Assembly (NCBI GenBank): GCA_011317545.1
Contig: WUJK01000008.1
Coordinates: 1,984,001-2,048,000, forward strand
Direction: 5' to 3'
DNA length: 64,000 nt
DNA from: Coniella vitis
Lineage: Eukaryota; Ascomycota; Sordariomycetes; Diaporthales; Schizoparmaceae
The first letter of the stretch is position 1, and every line of letters begins with the position of its first letter. The notes below the pieces were generated by a model, which saw nothing but the letters and a program-made list of their open reading frames with translations, had not been told where the DNA came from and ran no database searches. Of this stretch, positions 12,232 to 24,661 are shown one piece after another. Position numbers and translations under genes: made by a program.

Positions 12232-12968
12232 TCATCTGTATCTGTCCTCGTCATCGTCCCTATACCGTGACCTAGATCGTCATATCGTTAGTTAAGAGGT
12301 TGTACAAGGAATGGCGCAAGGGCTCAAGTCTCAACAGCTCGAAAAAGGAGCAGAAATGCTGACCTGCGCTCATCTTGAAGTGCTCTACCCAGCCCACCTC
12401 TACCCTCATCAAAGTCTTCGCGGTATTCATCTCTAACTTGTCCTCCCGACTTGCCGCGGCCATACTGCCGGCCCTCCTCGAAACCAGGATCCAGATCTGT
12501 ACGAATGATTCGCTCGTCCAGCTTGGTGCCGCCGATATACTTCATGCAGTCGAGGGCGTCCTGGTGCGTGAAGTATTCGACAAAGCAGAAGCCGCAGGGT
12601 GTCTTGTTGAAACGGTCCAGTCCCATTATGAGCCGCTTGATCTCGCCGCACTTGCTGAACAGTTCGTAGACTTGCTCCTCTGTGGTGAAAAAGGAAAGGT
12701 TACCGACGTAGAGCGTAGTCGAATTGGCGAGAGGGTCCTCGGGCGGCTGTGCAGGCTCGGCGGGCGCGTCATTGTTGTCGCCATCACGCTGGTCGCGGTC
12801 GTTGCGACGGCGCTTGTTGAACTGGGGGTGATGGTCAGTAGAGAGCGGACGACTATCGAATCATGAGGGAATCCGCGCCGGGGGGGGGGTTGGGTTGTGT
12901 ACTCTGCTGCTATAGTAGGCGCTTGGCCGGTCGAGGCGATCGACTGTGCTTCGTTCTTCTGGCCTCAT
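12232..12968 (-). CDS. cbc2: nuclear cap-binding protein subunit 2 (CBP20)
   Basis: The small subunit of the nuclear cap-binding complex, which binds the m7G cap of Pol II transcripts together with CBP80. Inferred exons on the minus strand are 12968-12903, 12821-12364 and 12271-12232, giving 187 residues. The N-terminal STVDRLDRPSAYY motif is conserved in the family and carries a cap-contacting Tyr. The single RRM has RNP2 LYVGNL (about 59-64) and RNP1 CGFCFVEY (about 98-105). The Gly/Arg/Asp-rich tail ends SRYRDDDEDRYR after a short last exon. Splice phases agree at both introns; the first acceptor is very close to its branch-like TACTGAC. Confidence 0.95.
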
Positions 12969-13458
12969 GTTTGTGGTTGTTGTGGGTGTGGCTCTTGCAC
13001 GTGAATGGTGATCGTGCAAAAGTACAACAGATAGATGCCTCTGTTGGTTACTGTGCCTCTGTTCCTCGGGCGATGAGGTACGCTGGACTTGGCTGGGGTA
13101 GCGCTGCAAAGTGGGGCTCGCCCACTGTCGCACAGCACGCGACTGGGGAGCTACCCAACGCGCTAGGGACTTGCTTCTCTGAGCTTCTTGCTTCCCTGTA
13201 CAGTCCGGCTCATAATAACCTTTCCCCTGCCGCCTACTTTTTTGTGTGTGTGTGTTTGCGACCAGGCCGCTCCTCGATCGCCCCAACTCGCAGACTTGCT
13301 CGCCTTTTGCCCCTCCACCGCGCACCACCTTGCGCCTGTCTTCGTATTGAGCTTCAACCACGCGGTCCATGCGACGATCGCGGGCGCGCATTCTGGCTCT
13401 ACCTTGTTAGCAGCGGCAAAACCCACTTTCGAGCATTACAGCCTGCTCTATCGCGACA
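12969..13458. promoter_or_regulatory. shared divergent promoter region (CBP20 / Nup82)
   Basis: A 490-base gap between divergent start codons. It contains a GT-rich run near 13241-13258 and pyrimidine-rich leaders, and no TACATAGTA motif. It must hold both promoters. Confidence 0.5.
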
Positions 13459-16237
13459 ATGGCCAAAGTCACAGCCTACACCCCGGCCTGGCTGAGCAGA
13501 CCAGCGCCTGGCCACAAGCTCTTCCAGCCGTCCCAAGAAGATCTCAGCGCGTCCTTGTTGCACAAATCAAAGTCTAGGCCGGGTCCGCGGCGCACCATTG
13601 CCCGGCGAGGAACAGAGGTTTTTGTTGCCGTTGGCCGAGAGATACGATGGGGCGATTTGGTCTATCTGAAAGACTCCTGGACAGCCAAGGCGGCCAGCAG
13701 CACGCGCATCAAGAAGGAAGACCCCGACGGCAACTTTCATGACTACGATCAGGTGCAGCCGAGCATCGAGGGTGGCGAGGGGCAAGACAGCGACGGCTTT
13801 CGGGTAGGTGGTCACGCTACCCGGCGTTCAGAGTTGACGCGCGCTCAGAGAGTCGTCCTCGGCGTGCTAACAGCCAGTACAGGTCATCAGGGCGCCCGTT
13901 GCCGACGAAATTCGACAGCTTGTCCTATCTCCAAACTCGGACTACCTCGCGGTCCTCACCACGCATACTGTGCACATCTGCGTGCTCCCAAAATCGTCAC
14001 TCCTGACAGATGCCGAGCCTTTGAAACCGAGATTCTTCACCCTTGGACCGACGACGCATGTTACCACGAAATCCGCTGTCAGTTCAGCATCCTGGCACCC
14101 GCTGGGCGTCCATGGCACCTCGCTTGTCACGGTCACGGAGGATGCTGTTGTTCGGCTGTGGGAATTGTCGACGTCGGATCGATGGTCCTTTGACGCGCCA
14201 ACCCTGACCATTGATCTGAAGAAGTTGGCGGATGGCACAGCTGTGGACCAGGACTTCTCGGCTTCCACAGGAACCAACCGTGCTTTCTCGGCAGACATAT
14301 TCGACATGGAGGTTGCTGCCGCCGCTTTTGCAGCTCGTGGCTCCGGTCTGTGGTCCTCCATGACCCTGTACATTGCGATGAGAGGCGGCGACGTGTACGC
14401 CCTGTGCCCGCTTCTTCCGCAGCTATGGTCTCCTCCGCCCAACCTCATTTCTTCTTTGTCGGTCTCCATTGTGGCCAAGGCAGCAGCAACTGAAGACAGT
14501 TCAGAGTACTCTGCGCAGGATAAGCTCCTCGCGCAGCAGCAACTGGACTGGATGGCAGAGCTCGATGCACAGGAGCCACGAATCATACAGGATACTGTAG
14601 CCGACGCGCCTATTGAGGTCTACCAGCGACCGACTCGGCCTGGCATGATTCCACGACTGCAGGGCCCGTTTGAGCTCTTATCGGCTCCTGACGAAGACCA
14701 GCAAGATGAAATGGACATGGAGCTTTCGGACATCTATGTCATTGGCAGGAAGATGGAGACGGAAGAGCTCATGGGCGACGAGGAGGAGGAGGCGGTCTTG
14801 GACGCGGACGAGAACGAACGCCAAGGCCTGTCCCTGACGCTCATCTGCCTCTTGTCCACGAGTGGGCTGGTGAGGATATGCTTGGACCTGGATGGCGTGG
14901 AGGCGAGGTGGCTGCCTCCCAGGGCCAAGTCCAAAGCCGCCACGCTTGCCACTGCCTTTGAGTCGCCCTCCTTGTTGACGTTTGAAACCCTGGACACGAT
15001 CCCGCCTTTTGACGTGACGCCAGATTCCTGGCCTACGTTCAGCGACGACGCCCTTTCGCGATACTCATTCTTTGTCACGCATAACGCTAGCATCACTCAA
15101 GTGTCTCTTGCGCCCTGGGTCTTCCGGCTGGAGAGCGAATTGGAGGCCGAGGCGCCAGCTGGCTCGGATCTGAGGGTCAATCTTATTGCGCAGGCCAGGT
15201 CCGAGGTCGATCGGGTCTACGTGGAGTCGAGCCCCCAGAGTGTTCTCGCTGCCTGCATTGCAATCCGCGACCCGGATCTGGGCTACTTCCTCCTCTCAGC
15301 GACCCTGTCTGACCCGGTTGCTCTCATCTTTGAGCCTCCGCAAGACGACACGCCAGTCAACATCAAGGCGTCGCCCTCCCCGAACCCTTTGCTTGAACCT
15401 ACGCCCGACCGCAAACCTGCTCTGGAACTCTACTACACGCCCCGACCTGTCTTCCAGCCCCCAGCAGCCTTTGACCTGCCTTCCGAACTACCGAAGCTAC
15501 GCCAGGCCGTGCTCACTGGTCAGCATAGAGCGCTCATGGGACAGGAGGTTCGCTTGTCACCCGTGACGCTCAAGATTTTCTCCAACGCACACCAAATCCT
15601 CAGTGCCGAGACCGGACGGTTGAATGAGGCTGTGTCCGAGGTTTTCCGCCGATGTGACCTGCTAAAGATGGAGCTGAGAGAGCAAATCAGCAAAGCAAAC
15701 GAGCTCAAACTGCGGGTTGATCACATTGCGGGCGGCAACGGCAACGCGTCTGACGAGGTACGCCTGACTGGAGCGTTGGCCGAGCGACGGAAGAAGCAGG
15801 ATGAGCTGGTCCAGCGCTTTGAGACCCTGAAGAAGAAGGTGCAGCAAAACATCAGCCGGCCTCTCAGCGACAAGGAGAAGACATTTGTGGACGAAGTCCA
15901 GAAGTACCACCACACAGTGACCGGAGAGGACGACGGCACTGCATCAGAAGAGCCAAAAGCAAGCACAGCCAAATCACCGTCGCAGTCACTCGCGAAGCGA
16001 CTTGCAGAAATCAAGAGACTCAAAGAAGAACTAGCCGGACAAGTGTCCGAGACGCAGCACAAGGACGATTTGGCGAGCACAGGCCCTGGACAGAGCCCCA
16101 GCCTGTCCGTGTCGGGTCTCAAGATACCGGCAGAGATTCGCAAGGCCAAACTCGCGCAGGTTATGAGCCTGCTCGACAGGGAGAATGAGCTAGTGGATGC
16201 TCTCCAAGACAGACTGGAACGGTTGACGGTTGGATGA
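13459..16237 (+). CDS. nup82: nucleoporin Nup82 (NUP88 family)
   Basis: Cytoplasmic-face nucleoporin of the Nup82-Nup159-Nsp1 module, needed for mRNA export. Exons 13459-13803 and 13883-16237 give 899 residues. The first two thirds look like a beta-propeller: an example is the strand-rich stretch VLTTHTVHICVLP, and a WD-like VVRLWEL near residue 205. An acidic insertion (about 390) interrupts it. The last 250 residues are Leu/Lys/Glu-rich heptad sequence, for example KMELREQISKANELKLRVD, and should form the coiled coil that binds Nup159 and Nsp1. The intron (GTAGGT...CAG) is supported by phase and by continuity of FR|VIRAPVADEIRQLVLSP. Confidence 0.9.
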
Positions 16238-17639
16238 GGCTACCGACACTGGCCGCGGAGCGCTGAGTTGGGGGAAATTGAAATAGGCTCCGGCTAGACA
16301 CGGAAAAGAAGGAGGCGGTACGAGATCAACCAATGACACTGGGGTGCCGTGGTAGATCATTGATCACGCGCAGGTTTTTTTTTCGAGAGGTCAGATTTTG
16401 CCCTTCCCGTTGCGTCTGAACGTTAGACTGTTAAAGCCGCGGCCAAAGTCTCACCTAGGATTCGATCTATGCCCCATTACGCAATGATAGAAGCAGCACG
16501 GTCTTCTTGGTGTCGGAAGACATGCGCATCGTGTGCATCGCTCGCACGCAGGGCACTTTTTCGATCGGCAACCCTACTTGGGCGCGAATTCCAACCATTG
16601 GAGTGAGACAGGCTCTAGACAGGATTGTTATGCAGCAGCGTCCATGAAACATGCAGAATCGTGATGGCGATTTTTTGATAATCTTCTTTGTGTGTGGGCA
16701 AGACAGGAGAGCAGACGGAGAGTCCATCTTTTGACATATGCCTGACGGGGTTGCAAATGGCTTCCGGACTTGACTTTTTCCCACGCAACACAGGCACAGT
16801 CGCAGCACAAACAATGTTTGAGCAGGGTGTGAACCGGCGCACCCAAGCTGTAGTTTGTCCTCGCTGCTGGATCAGCTTCACCGCCTCTGCGGCTGAAGAG
16901 GCGCATCTACTCAATGTTCATACATGCATTGCGCAGCGGTGATAGCAAGTCCGGCAAAGAGCCCGACTGCCCAGCGTCGGTTGGTCTGCATGAACAGGTC
17001 AAAAGCAGCTCTCTGTGCGCCGCAGGTTGTGGTTTCTTTCTTCCTTCGTTTGTCCGTCCGTCCATCCGTCCGTCCGGCTATTGTGCACTAATTTCCTCCT
17101 TCACTCGATTCGCAAACAGCCTTTGGTCCTCCTCCGTGACTGGTCACTTGCACAGCCTATGTAAGCTCTAGCGTTGCACAAAGAATGGCGGTCTCACCAT
17201 GAGTCGAGATGTGACGAGGCGGGCGACTTCTTCTGGCCCACCACCGCCAGCCTTGCACACCTCTCTCTGCCTTGGTCTCGCTGCGTTTCAGTGGACATCT
17301 TCTTTGCTTTGCGTCTTTGTCCACGACTCTGGGTCTAGATCTTCTGTTCTGCTTGGGCTTTTTTCAGCTGCGGAGGCTCGGGTGTTGGATCCGTCTGTCT
17401 ATTCTTATTCTGTCTTTGGCTGGGAGATTTGAAGGCGTGAGTGTGTCGACAGTGCACGCCATATAAGGCGCACTCGTCCCTGACGTGGATGCGAACTGCC
17501 TTTTTCGAATCAGAGACTCTCGTCTTGTTTGCTCTGGGCGTCTTCTGAATTCTCTCCTCTGTTTCTTCCTCAATGACCCTTTTTGCGGTCTTTGCGCAGC
17601 GTAACCCGTGTTGATTCCAGCTTCACCTTGGCGTCCAAC
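16238..17639. other. 1.4-kb gene-free region
   Basis: No gene is supported on either strand. A GTCC-type tandem stretch lies near 17048-17074. The last 300 bases are probably promoter and leader of the next gene. No TACATAGTA motif was seen. Confidence 0.45.
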
Positions 17640-19807
17640 ATGGCGACACCACCAGGAGTCCAGTCTGCTATAAGAGGAAGCGGGAATGGTCACGAAGCCA
17701 TCCAAGGACTCCGGGAGCAAATCATTGGTGAGTTTCCTTGCACAATTTGGCATGGCCCAGACTCGTCCATTCTTTTTTATATTTTTTTTTTCAAGTGAAG
17801 AAAAGAAAAGACAAAAGCAGAGCCAAGCAAGCCAATTTGGCCAGGCCATAAAAGTCTACACAGAATCCCAATTCGCAAGTACATGCATGGACTTTTAACA
17901 AATACTTATCTTTGCCTCTTCTTCCTCGCCAGAAAATGCCCAGTTCCTAGCACCGCCCAATGCCACCACCAGCGTCATCCTAAGCCGCAAGCCCACCGCC
18001 GCCGGAGGAACCTACACGGCCATCATCCTCTTGCGTGCACACGGCTCCTCCTTTCGTGCAGCGCTGCTGCAGTCCGATCGCTGCGCGACGCCCGTCTGCG
18101 CTCTCGAGCAGCTCCTCATACGGTCTGCGGACGCGGTGCAGGCGTATGTGTCTCGGCATGGGTACAGGAGACTTTTGGGAACTCATTGTGGCGGTTATGG
18201 TGGAGATGGCGAGGGTTGCGAGGGCAATGTCTCGGAGGAGGCTGTGAGCGAGGTGGTCTCCCTGTCCTCTGCTGGGGATGGTGCGAAAGCACAGCGCGCA
18301 CTGGGTGATCAGAGTCGAGGTGGTCAAGAGCAGGAGGACCAGGCACAACGACGACTAGCAGATTCGAGTCTGACGCTTGATGAGGAGGAGGAGGAGTACG
18401 AAGAGTATGATGAGGACGAGTCTGCGTACGGGTCCATCAGCGAAGATGAAATCGACTACGCTGCGCACGTGGCTGCCGAGGATGCCCGATTTTTTGAAAG
18501 CCAAAGAGAGGACGATGACGACGACGCCGTTGCTGCCAATGGCCCGTCGTGGTGCTGCCACGCGTGTGAATCTGGTCAGAGAAAGACTGCTGCTGCTGCT
18601 GCCCAGACGCAAGAGTATGTCTATGAGAACTGGGGCCGTGCCAGTGGCAACCAACGACAGCCTGCGGGTGGTAAATCTCGGGCGGCCACCGCTCCTAGCA
18701 ACACCTATGCTCCCCGTGGTCATGCTGGTCCAGCATATACGGAAGAGCAGCAGCAGCAGCCGCCGCCAACTACACCGCCAATCGCGAACACGGTGAGAAA
18801 CCAGACCACTGTGGGGGGCTATCAGGATACGAATGGGTTTACAGCTGGGCAGCAGCAATACCAGCAGCCACCTTCTGCTGTTCTCCCCGCGGTCAAGCTC
18901 CCACCCTCAGCATTTATGCACCATGGACCAGCAGCAGCAGCAGCGGCGGCGGCGGCGGCGGCGGCGGCTGGTGCAGTGATGAACGCACAAAGGGCGGCCA
19001 TGATGCCTTCGTCTCTTGCTTCTGCTCGCAACACGGGTTCTTCTCCAGCTGGAACACCAGTTGGCACTACTCGTACTTCTCCTGCGGTAGCGAACCAACT
19101 CCCTCCTGTGCAAGCCTCTGTGCCTCCGCCTCCGTCTTTCCGCGTGCAGACGGCAGTGGCCTCTTCGCAAGCGGGGTTTGGATCCTCGCCGGGCTCAACT
19201 ACATCGACTTTGTCAGCTGGAACGCTGCTTCCCACGCCTACGTCGTCGTCCTCCGCGTCGTCACCAGCTTCTCTTCACTCTCTCCTCCCCTCAACGCCTG
19301 CTCCTCTTCCGCTACCACCTCCTTCTCCTATTGCTGCTGCTGCTGCTGCTGCTGCGCCGTCCAACCCACCAGCGACGACGGGGGCGAAAAGGGCAGCGCC
19401 AGCGGTAAACAAGAAGATTGACTACCGTCTCATCATCAAGATGCACAATATGACACGCCGAGGGCCATCCGACACGCACAGCACCACAACCACAAGCACA
19501 GCCACAGCCACAGGCACAGCCACAGGCCCCAACACAGTCCAATACCGCCTCATGGCCCACGGGGTCCCCACCCGCGCCGAGATGCGCAGCGTCGCGCTGC
19601 GGTACGTTTCGGATCTTTTTGAGCTCGTCTTGGTGCCCTCCTCCCCCTATTCGCCACCGGGGGTGGCGTCCACCGTGTTGGTTGGTGGTCATGGTGGTGT
19701 GGTGGGCCAGACTGCTCCGTATCGCGATACCAATGTTCTTGGCAATATTGGCACGTTGATCTCCGGCACGGACCTTTATAGCAGCAGCGTTTCCAACACT
19801 GCTATTA

Positions 19808-19844
<37 letters not shown>

Positions 19845-20181
19845 GGGTGTGGGAGGAGGAGGAGGAGGAGGAGGAGGAGGCTCGACATACCACCTAGGCG
19901 GCAGTGAGAGTGAAGGCACAGTGTCGCTCATCCACACCGTGGTGAGCAGGGTGAGTTTTACGGTGGATGCTGGGCTGGGGACGCAGGAGGTGTATGACTT
20001 GGCAAAGTGTGAAGAGGACGATTTCGGATGGTTGTGTGAGAGTATGGCGAAGCGTGTTGCTGGTTGTGGTGGTGGTGGGGCGCGTCGAAATGCGGTGTCT
20101 GCGGGCGAGAGGGAGAGGGAGAGGGATGGACCGTGGGCGTTGCCGCTTTTCGAGGTTGTCTGTTCGAGGCTGTGGGCGTAA
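17640..20181 (+). CDS. unrecognised low-complexity protein
   Basis: I do not recognise this protein. Two exons, 17640-17727 and 17933-20181, give 778 residues. Residues 1 to about 95 look like a genuine folded or conserved segment (it includes TTSVILSRKPTAAGGTYTAI and a helix ending at SRHG). After that come an acidic stretch (about 148-170, DEEEEEYEEYDEDE), a Gln/Pro/Ala-rich middle with poly-Ala near 320 and 455, and a C-terminal part with scattered ordered-looking segments (IDYRLIIKMHNMTRRG; RSVALRYVSDLFELVLVP; LIHTVVSRVSFTVDAG) split by Thr, Ala and Gly runs. The gene model has good splice sites for intron 1. A missed intron in the 18.1-18.3 kb part is possible, because another frame also reads plausibly there. 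Confidence 0.65.
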
Positions 20182-21060
20182 AATTGGGGAGGGGGGGGCT
20201 TCTTTGGGTCGGGGGATCAGGATGACGAACAGAAACTGTTGGGTGATGGCGCACGGCGATGACATCTACGGTCGGCATGTAATCACCCCCTTTTGGGGCC
20301 CTCATTGCACCCATATTTTCAACCTGCTCTGTTTTTAACACCACAATACAAATTCCATCCACAGCCAGATAGTTTCATTCTGTACTTACCACCTACCACG
20401 TGACAGCCTTCATTCAAGCCATCCCAACCGCTCGCTCAGCTCTCATCTCATCTCGTCTTTATCTGGGCCCAGCACTCACACCTGATCTAAGCGATGCACA
20501 ACAACCTGACAATTCAATCGACCCCCAATATAAACTACATGGCAGGTAAGTAGCATCATTCAAATTACGAATAAAGCAAACTGAAACAAAATTAAATGAA
20601 AAATAAATTTGTTAAACCCCCCCCCCGTTGGAGCGGATGGATCAATCAATCATCTTTGTCCAAACAAATGTCTATTTGATTCTTGCAAAACCCAACAACG
20701 CCATTTGGATGCTGTCATTTTCTCTTTATATAAAACAACCTTCGGGGGGAGTTTTGCTTCACTTCTTTCCCTCTGTCCTCGAGCAAAGCACATCCTCTCT
20801 GGCGCTCCCTCCTTCTTTTTCTGCGTCTCCTTCTCCTTCTCTCTCTCTCTCTCGCGCGCGCGCGCGCTCGTGTGAGATGGTTAAGTGGCTGTCTGCTTGC
20901 TTGGGTGAAAACAAAGTAATGACGTTGACAATGATGGTGATAAATCCTAATTCCGCTTGCTCTACCCACCCCTACTTCATCCCATATAGTCTCTTCGTGG
21001 TCCCATTCCACCTTATTATTATACTTTCCAAAATCCAGGACATCATGGTTCGTAAGGGCT
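20182..21060. other. convergent intergenic region (unknown gene / Pik1)
   Basis: I see no gene. A short ATG-led stretch at 20494 runs into a GTAAGT donor but has no support. The region contains (CT)n followed directly by (CG)7 at 20838-20867. Confidence 0.45.
20838..20867. repeat. (CT)n joined to (CG)7
   Basis: A CT dinucleotide run passes straight into CGCGCGCGCGCGCG. Such a polypyrimidine/alternating purine-pyrimidine junction can adopt non-B DNA. It lies 200 bases downstream of the Pik1 stop codon. Confidence 0.85.
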
Positions 21061-24000
21061 CTAGTAGATGCCCTGTGTCCTAAATTGAAAAGTGTCATAT
21101 CTACAAGAAAAGAAGCGGTCAGGTCAGCACATACCGTTGACGAGTAAATCACAAGGGGCCTCTTTCCCCACCGTCTTTTCATGTAAAAGCGACAGCGTAA
21201 AAGCCCTTGGAACAAGAATACAAGACAACAAAGAATGGGAAAACATACAGTCGAGTGTAATAACTCCCTATAGACTTCCCAATCAGGTCCGTCTCAACAA
21301 ACTGCTCGGCATTCTCGGGACTCAGCTGTGGCTGGAACCGCTGCCGCAGAGTGAGCTGCACAGACGATACGCCGGCCGCAAAGCACGGCATCGTCGAGTC
21401 CTTGCCCATCATGGTGACGAGGTCGACAATGTTGTCAGCCGATTTTCGTAATGCTGGATGGTTGCATTGTTAGCTTTGTGGGTTTTCTTCTCACCGTTTT
21501 GCTTCACGACAAAACGATGCTAATGAACAGGGGGAAGAAAAAAAAAAGGGAGAGATAAGAAGGAGAACTCGAGAAAGGACAAAAAGAAACAGAAAAAGAA
21601 AGACAAGATACATACCTGAGAAAGCCTGCTTGCATAATCTTTTGAAATCCTCCCACTCGGGTGATCCAATGCCGCCCAACACCTCCACATACTCGTGCGT
21701 AAGTTTGAATGGCGCCGCTTCAAATGCAACACTGCCCGGCGAATTCGACAACATGAACCCAAAATCGATATGGACGATATGGCCCTCGTTGTCAATCAGG
21801 ATGTTTCCGTTGTGCCGGTCCTTGAGCTGCAGGACATAGGAAATGATGCTATACGCCGCAAGGGATCTCTTGAACGCATCCACACCGGCCTTGTATGCAT
21901 CCGTGTCGGTGTCGCCAAACGCCTTGACAAAGTGGTCCTTGAGGGTCGCGATGCGTCGCCTGGGGTTCTGTCCTGATTCAACAGAGGCAAGCGTCAGGCT
22001 TCGCTTGATAGAGTGCAAAGAGACGCCATTCGTGATGGTCTCTATGAGACCCGACGACTCGCCCGTCACGAGGATCCGCATCACCTTCACCCACACACCG
22101 ACCTCGGCATCGATCCAGATGCGGTTGCAGACGTCAATGAGCTGGCAAGCAAAGGCCTCTTGGCGGAGGTCCGATCCCGTCTTGACAATGACACTGACGA
22201 GATCCCAGTTCTTCATCCAGCCGTAAGGCGACGAGCGCCGTATGCGTTCTTTCTTGGCCTCCCAGGCTTCGCCAAACACGGCGGCGCTGGGATCGTCGCG
22301 GTCGCTCTTGCGCTGCAGGCCGCCTGTTTTGAAGTCATTTTCCATGCGTTCGACGCCTGCACTTGCGTTGATCGCCGGGTCGAGGTTGGTGTCTTCGTCA
22401 AGATCTGTGGTCGTGGCAATGTTTTGGGCCTGCGTTTTGGCCATGATTTGATCAAAGGTTGGTCCCTGCCCATCGTCCACGTCAAAGTTTTGCTCCTCCA
22501 GCTTTTGCATGCTGGCAATGATCTTGGCTTGGATGGCGGCTACTTCTCCCTTGGGCCGCTTGCCAGAGGTGGCTTCCAGCTGGGCGAGCATTTGTGAGGC
22601 GGTGCGCATGTGAATGGCGAGTGCTGAGAAGTCGGGCTGGTCGACCGAGGTCTTGCTTGGCGCAGCGGTAATGGTCATTTTGCGCAGCGACCGACCGCTC
22701 GGGCTACTAGAGCGCGAAGTCGAGGCCGCCGAGGTCCTGGGCGTCACGAGCTCAGATGTCGTAGAAGTAGTTGGAGTCAGGCTGGGCTGGCGCTGCGGGG
22801 TTGGTTTCTTTTCTGCCACTGTCTTGTCGGACAGGTTGCTATCGACCGGTCTCAGCTGCGGTGAGTTGGCCAGATCGCCTGAGCTGGGCTCAAAGACACT
22901 ATCGATGCTGTGCTCAGCAGTGGGCTCCGGACTCCGCGCGGCTGCTGGCGCTCTTGCGGACTCGGACAAGTCAAATATACGCCTTGAGCCGTGCTCCAGT
23001 AGTTGAGGTAATAGTTTCCGATTATCCGAGGATTCGGGATCAAATGTAAAGTCATCGCGTAGGATTTCCACCATGAGCAAATAGGGTACCTTTTCTGCGC
23101 TGTTAAGGACAGTTGCTTCGGCAGGGTTCAAACGGACGATGCGGTGGTGCTTGCTCCTAGCTGGGGAGCCGTCTGTCAATGTAGGAGGGCAGATAAAGGG
23201 TATGTCGACTAATACCATGGCATCGGTCAAATCTTGGGCGAGCATGCCCAGTTCACCACGCAGAGCACTGAGCCGAGCTGCCTTGGGCACCATGACCAGC
23301 CGGTTCGAAATGTCCTCCAGGGCACTCAAGAACTGCGTCTGGCAGCGGAAGTAGTTTGAGCGTAGTATCTTGGCGCGCTGAATTGCGCTCATGTCGGCCT
23401 GGCTCATGGATGATTTGGCATGGTGAGAGTGCCTCCTTCCCAGGCTAGACGTCTCGGGCGACCGCCCGCCTGGCTTGATGCCGGCAGACTGCGGAGTAGG
23501 CGGTCGAGGAGGTAAGGGCGACTTGAGGTCGGGTAGAGGCAGTGATGAAGTGCTGAGTCTGGCATCGACAGCTCCCAAGTCGAGATGCTTTGGCAGCCGT
23601 TTTGCGGTTGGTGTTTCCCGCATGGGGGAGGTTACGGTAGAGCCCGAGGAAGATGTCGGTCGAGAAGGCGGTAGATTGGACCTTCGCGGAGACTCCACGT
23701 GCGGCGACTGATTGGGGTCTGGCGAGCCCCGCGGGTCTGGGGCGCTCGTTACACGCCCGGTATCTCTGATTGCGCGCCGCGGCCTGTTGGCACCAGCAGC
23801 CGACACGGTATGCGCCCTGGTAATCTTTGGCTGGTTTGTGGCTTCTGTCAGGGCCGTGTTGTCGATAGGTTGCGGTCTTCGGGCCTGCGACACAGCCATG
23901 GGCCCGATGGCGCGAGCAAGGCCTGGGACGGCCACACTGGCCAGCACGAAGCTGGCCAGGATGGTGACTGGCAACGTGTTTTCCTTGATCTTCTCATGCC

Positions 24001-24661
24001 TGACCGCCTCACCCAAGCCAAAAACGACATGCTGGACCTTATTGTATACTCTCCGGCACGTTCTAAAGGCCTCGGACTGGGGATTCGAAGCAAGGTCGTG
24101 AACATAGCTCTGGAACAGCCAGTAGGTCTGTGTTTGGTGAGAAGCAAGGCATTAGCAGAATGCTTGGCGGGCATTTGAAATGGGCACCAGTTTCTGATGG
24201 GCTATTTGCATACCAGCAGCGCACCAGTGACAGACTCTTCACACAGATCCAGTATAAACTCCTCCAAGGCCATAGACTCATTGTCGATGCTGACAATCAG
24301 GTGGCATAATTGCGGCACTACACACACAAGACATATCTTTTGTCAGCGCCATGAAGCCATTTAATTTATAATAGTCTGAGAGGCCTCGGGAGGGATTGAG
24401 TCGCACAGAAGAATTCGATTTCCTCGTAAGGAAATTGGCGGAGCTTGGAACATAGTATATGGTGTATTCCCACATGGTCGGCGTAACGACTGCGCGGCCC
24501 GCCAAAAAGTGCCAGGTTAGCAAGCAGCGAATCAAGTCCGAAGCTGACGAGAAGCAGGTGGGAGACGCAACAGTGACGTACGTGAGGTAAAACACCGGGA
24601 GAAAGGGGTTCTGGTTGAAGACGTCCGAGTCAATGAACCGCTGCAGCAGATCCCACGACAT
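21061..24661 (-). CDS. pik1: phosphatidylinositol 4-kinase Pik1
   Basis: Type III PI 4-kinase that makes PI4P at the Golgi and nucleus. Six exons on the minus strand: 24661-24582, 24489-24407, 24317-24214, 24127-21616, 21453-21249 and 21100-21061, total 1007 residues. The N terminus MSWDLLQRFIDSDVFNQNPF and the lipid-kinase-unique helical region (HLIVSIDNESMALEEFILDL) are conserved. A disordered Ser/Pro-rich middle (about 150-520) follows. The kinase domain has DRHNGN (about 859-864) and the metal-binding DFG (about 877-879). The end is FRTQGIY after a tiny last exon. Several donors are non-consensus (for example GTGCGA), but every phase fits the conserved protein. Confidence 0.94.

Noticed and set aside
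18110..18250. Alternative frame in the unknown protein reading TGDFWELIVAVMVEM
   Set aside because: It would require an extra intron with weak signals. The continuous frame was kept, but the alternative is noted as possible.
20494..20550. Short ATG-led exon ending in GTAAGT
   Set aside because: No plausible second exon was found before the Pik1 3' end, and the peptide is not recognisable.
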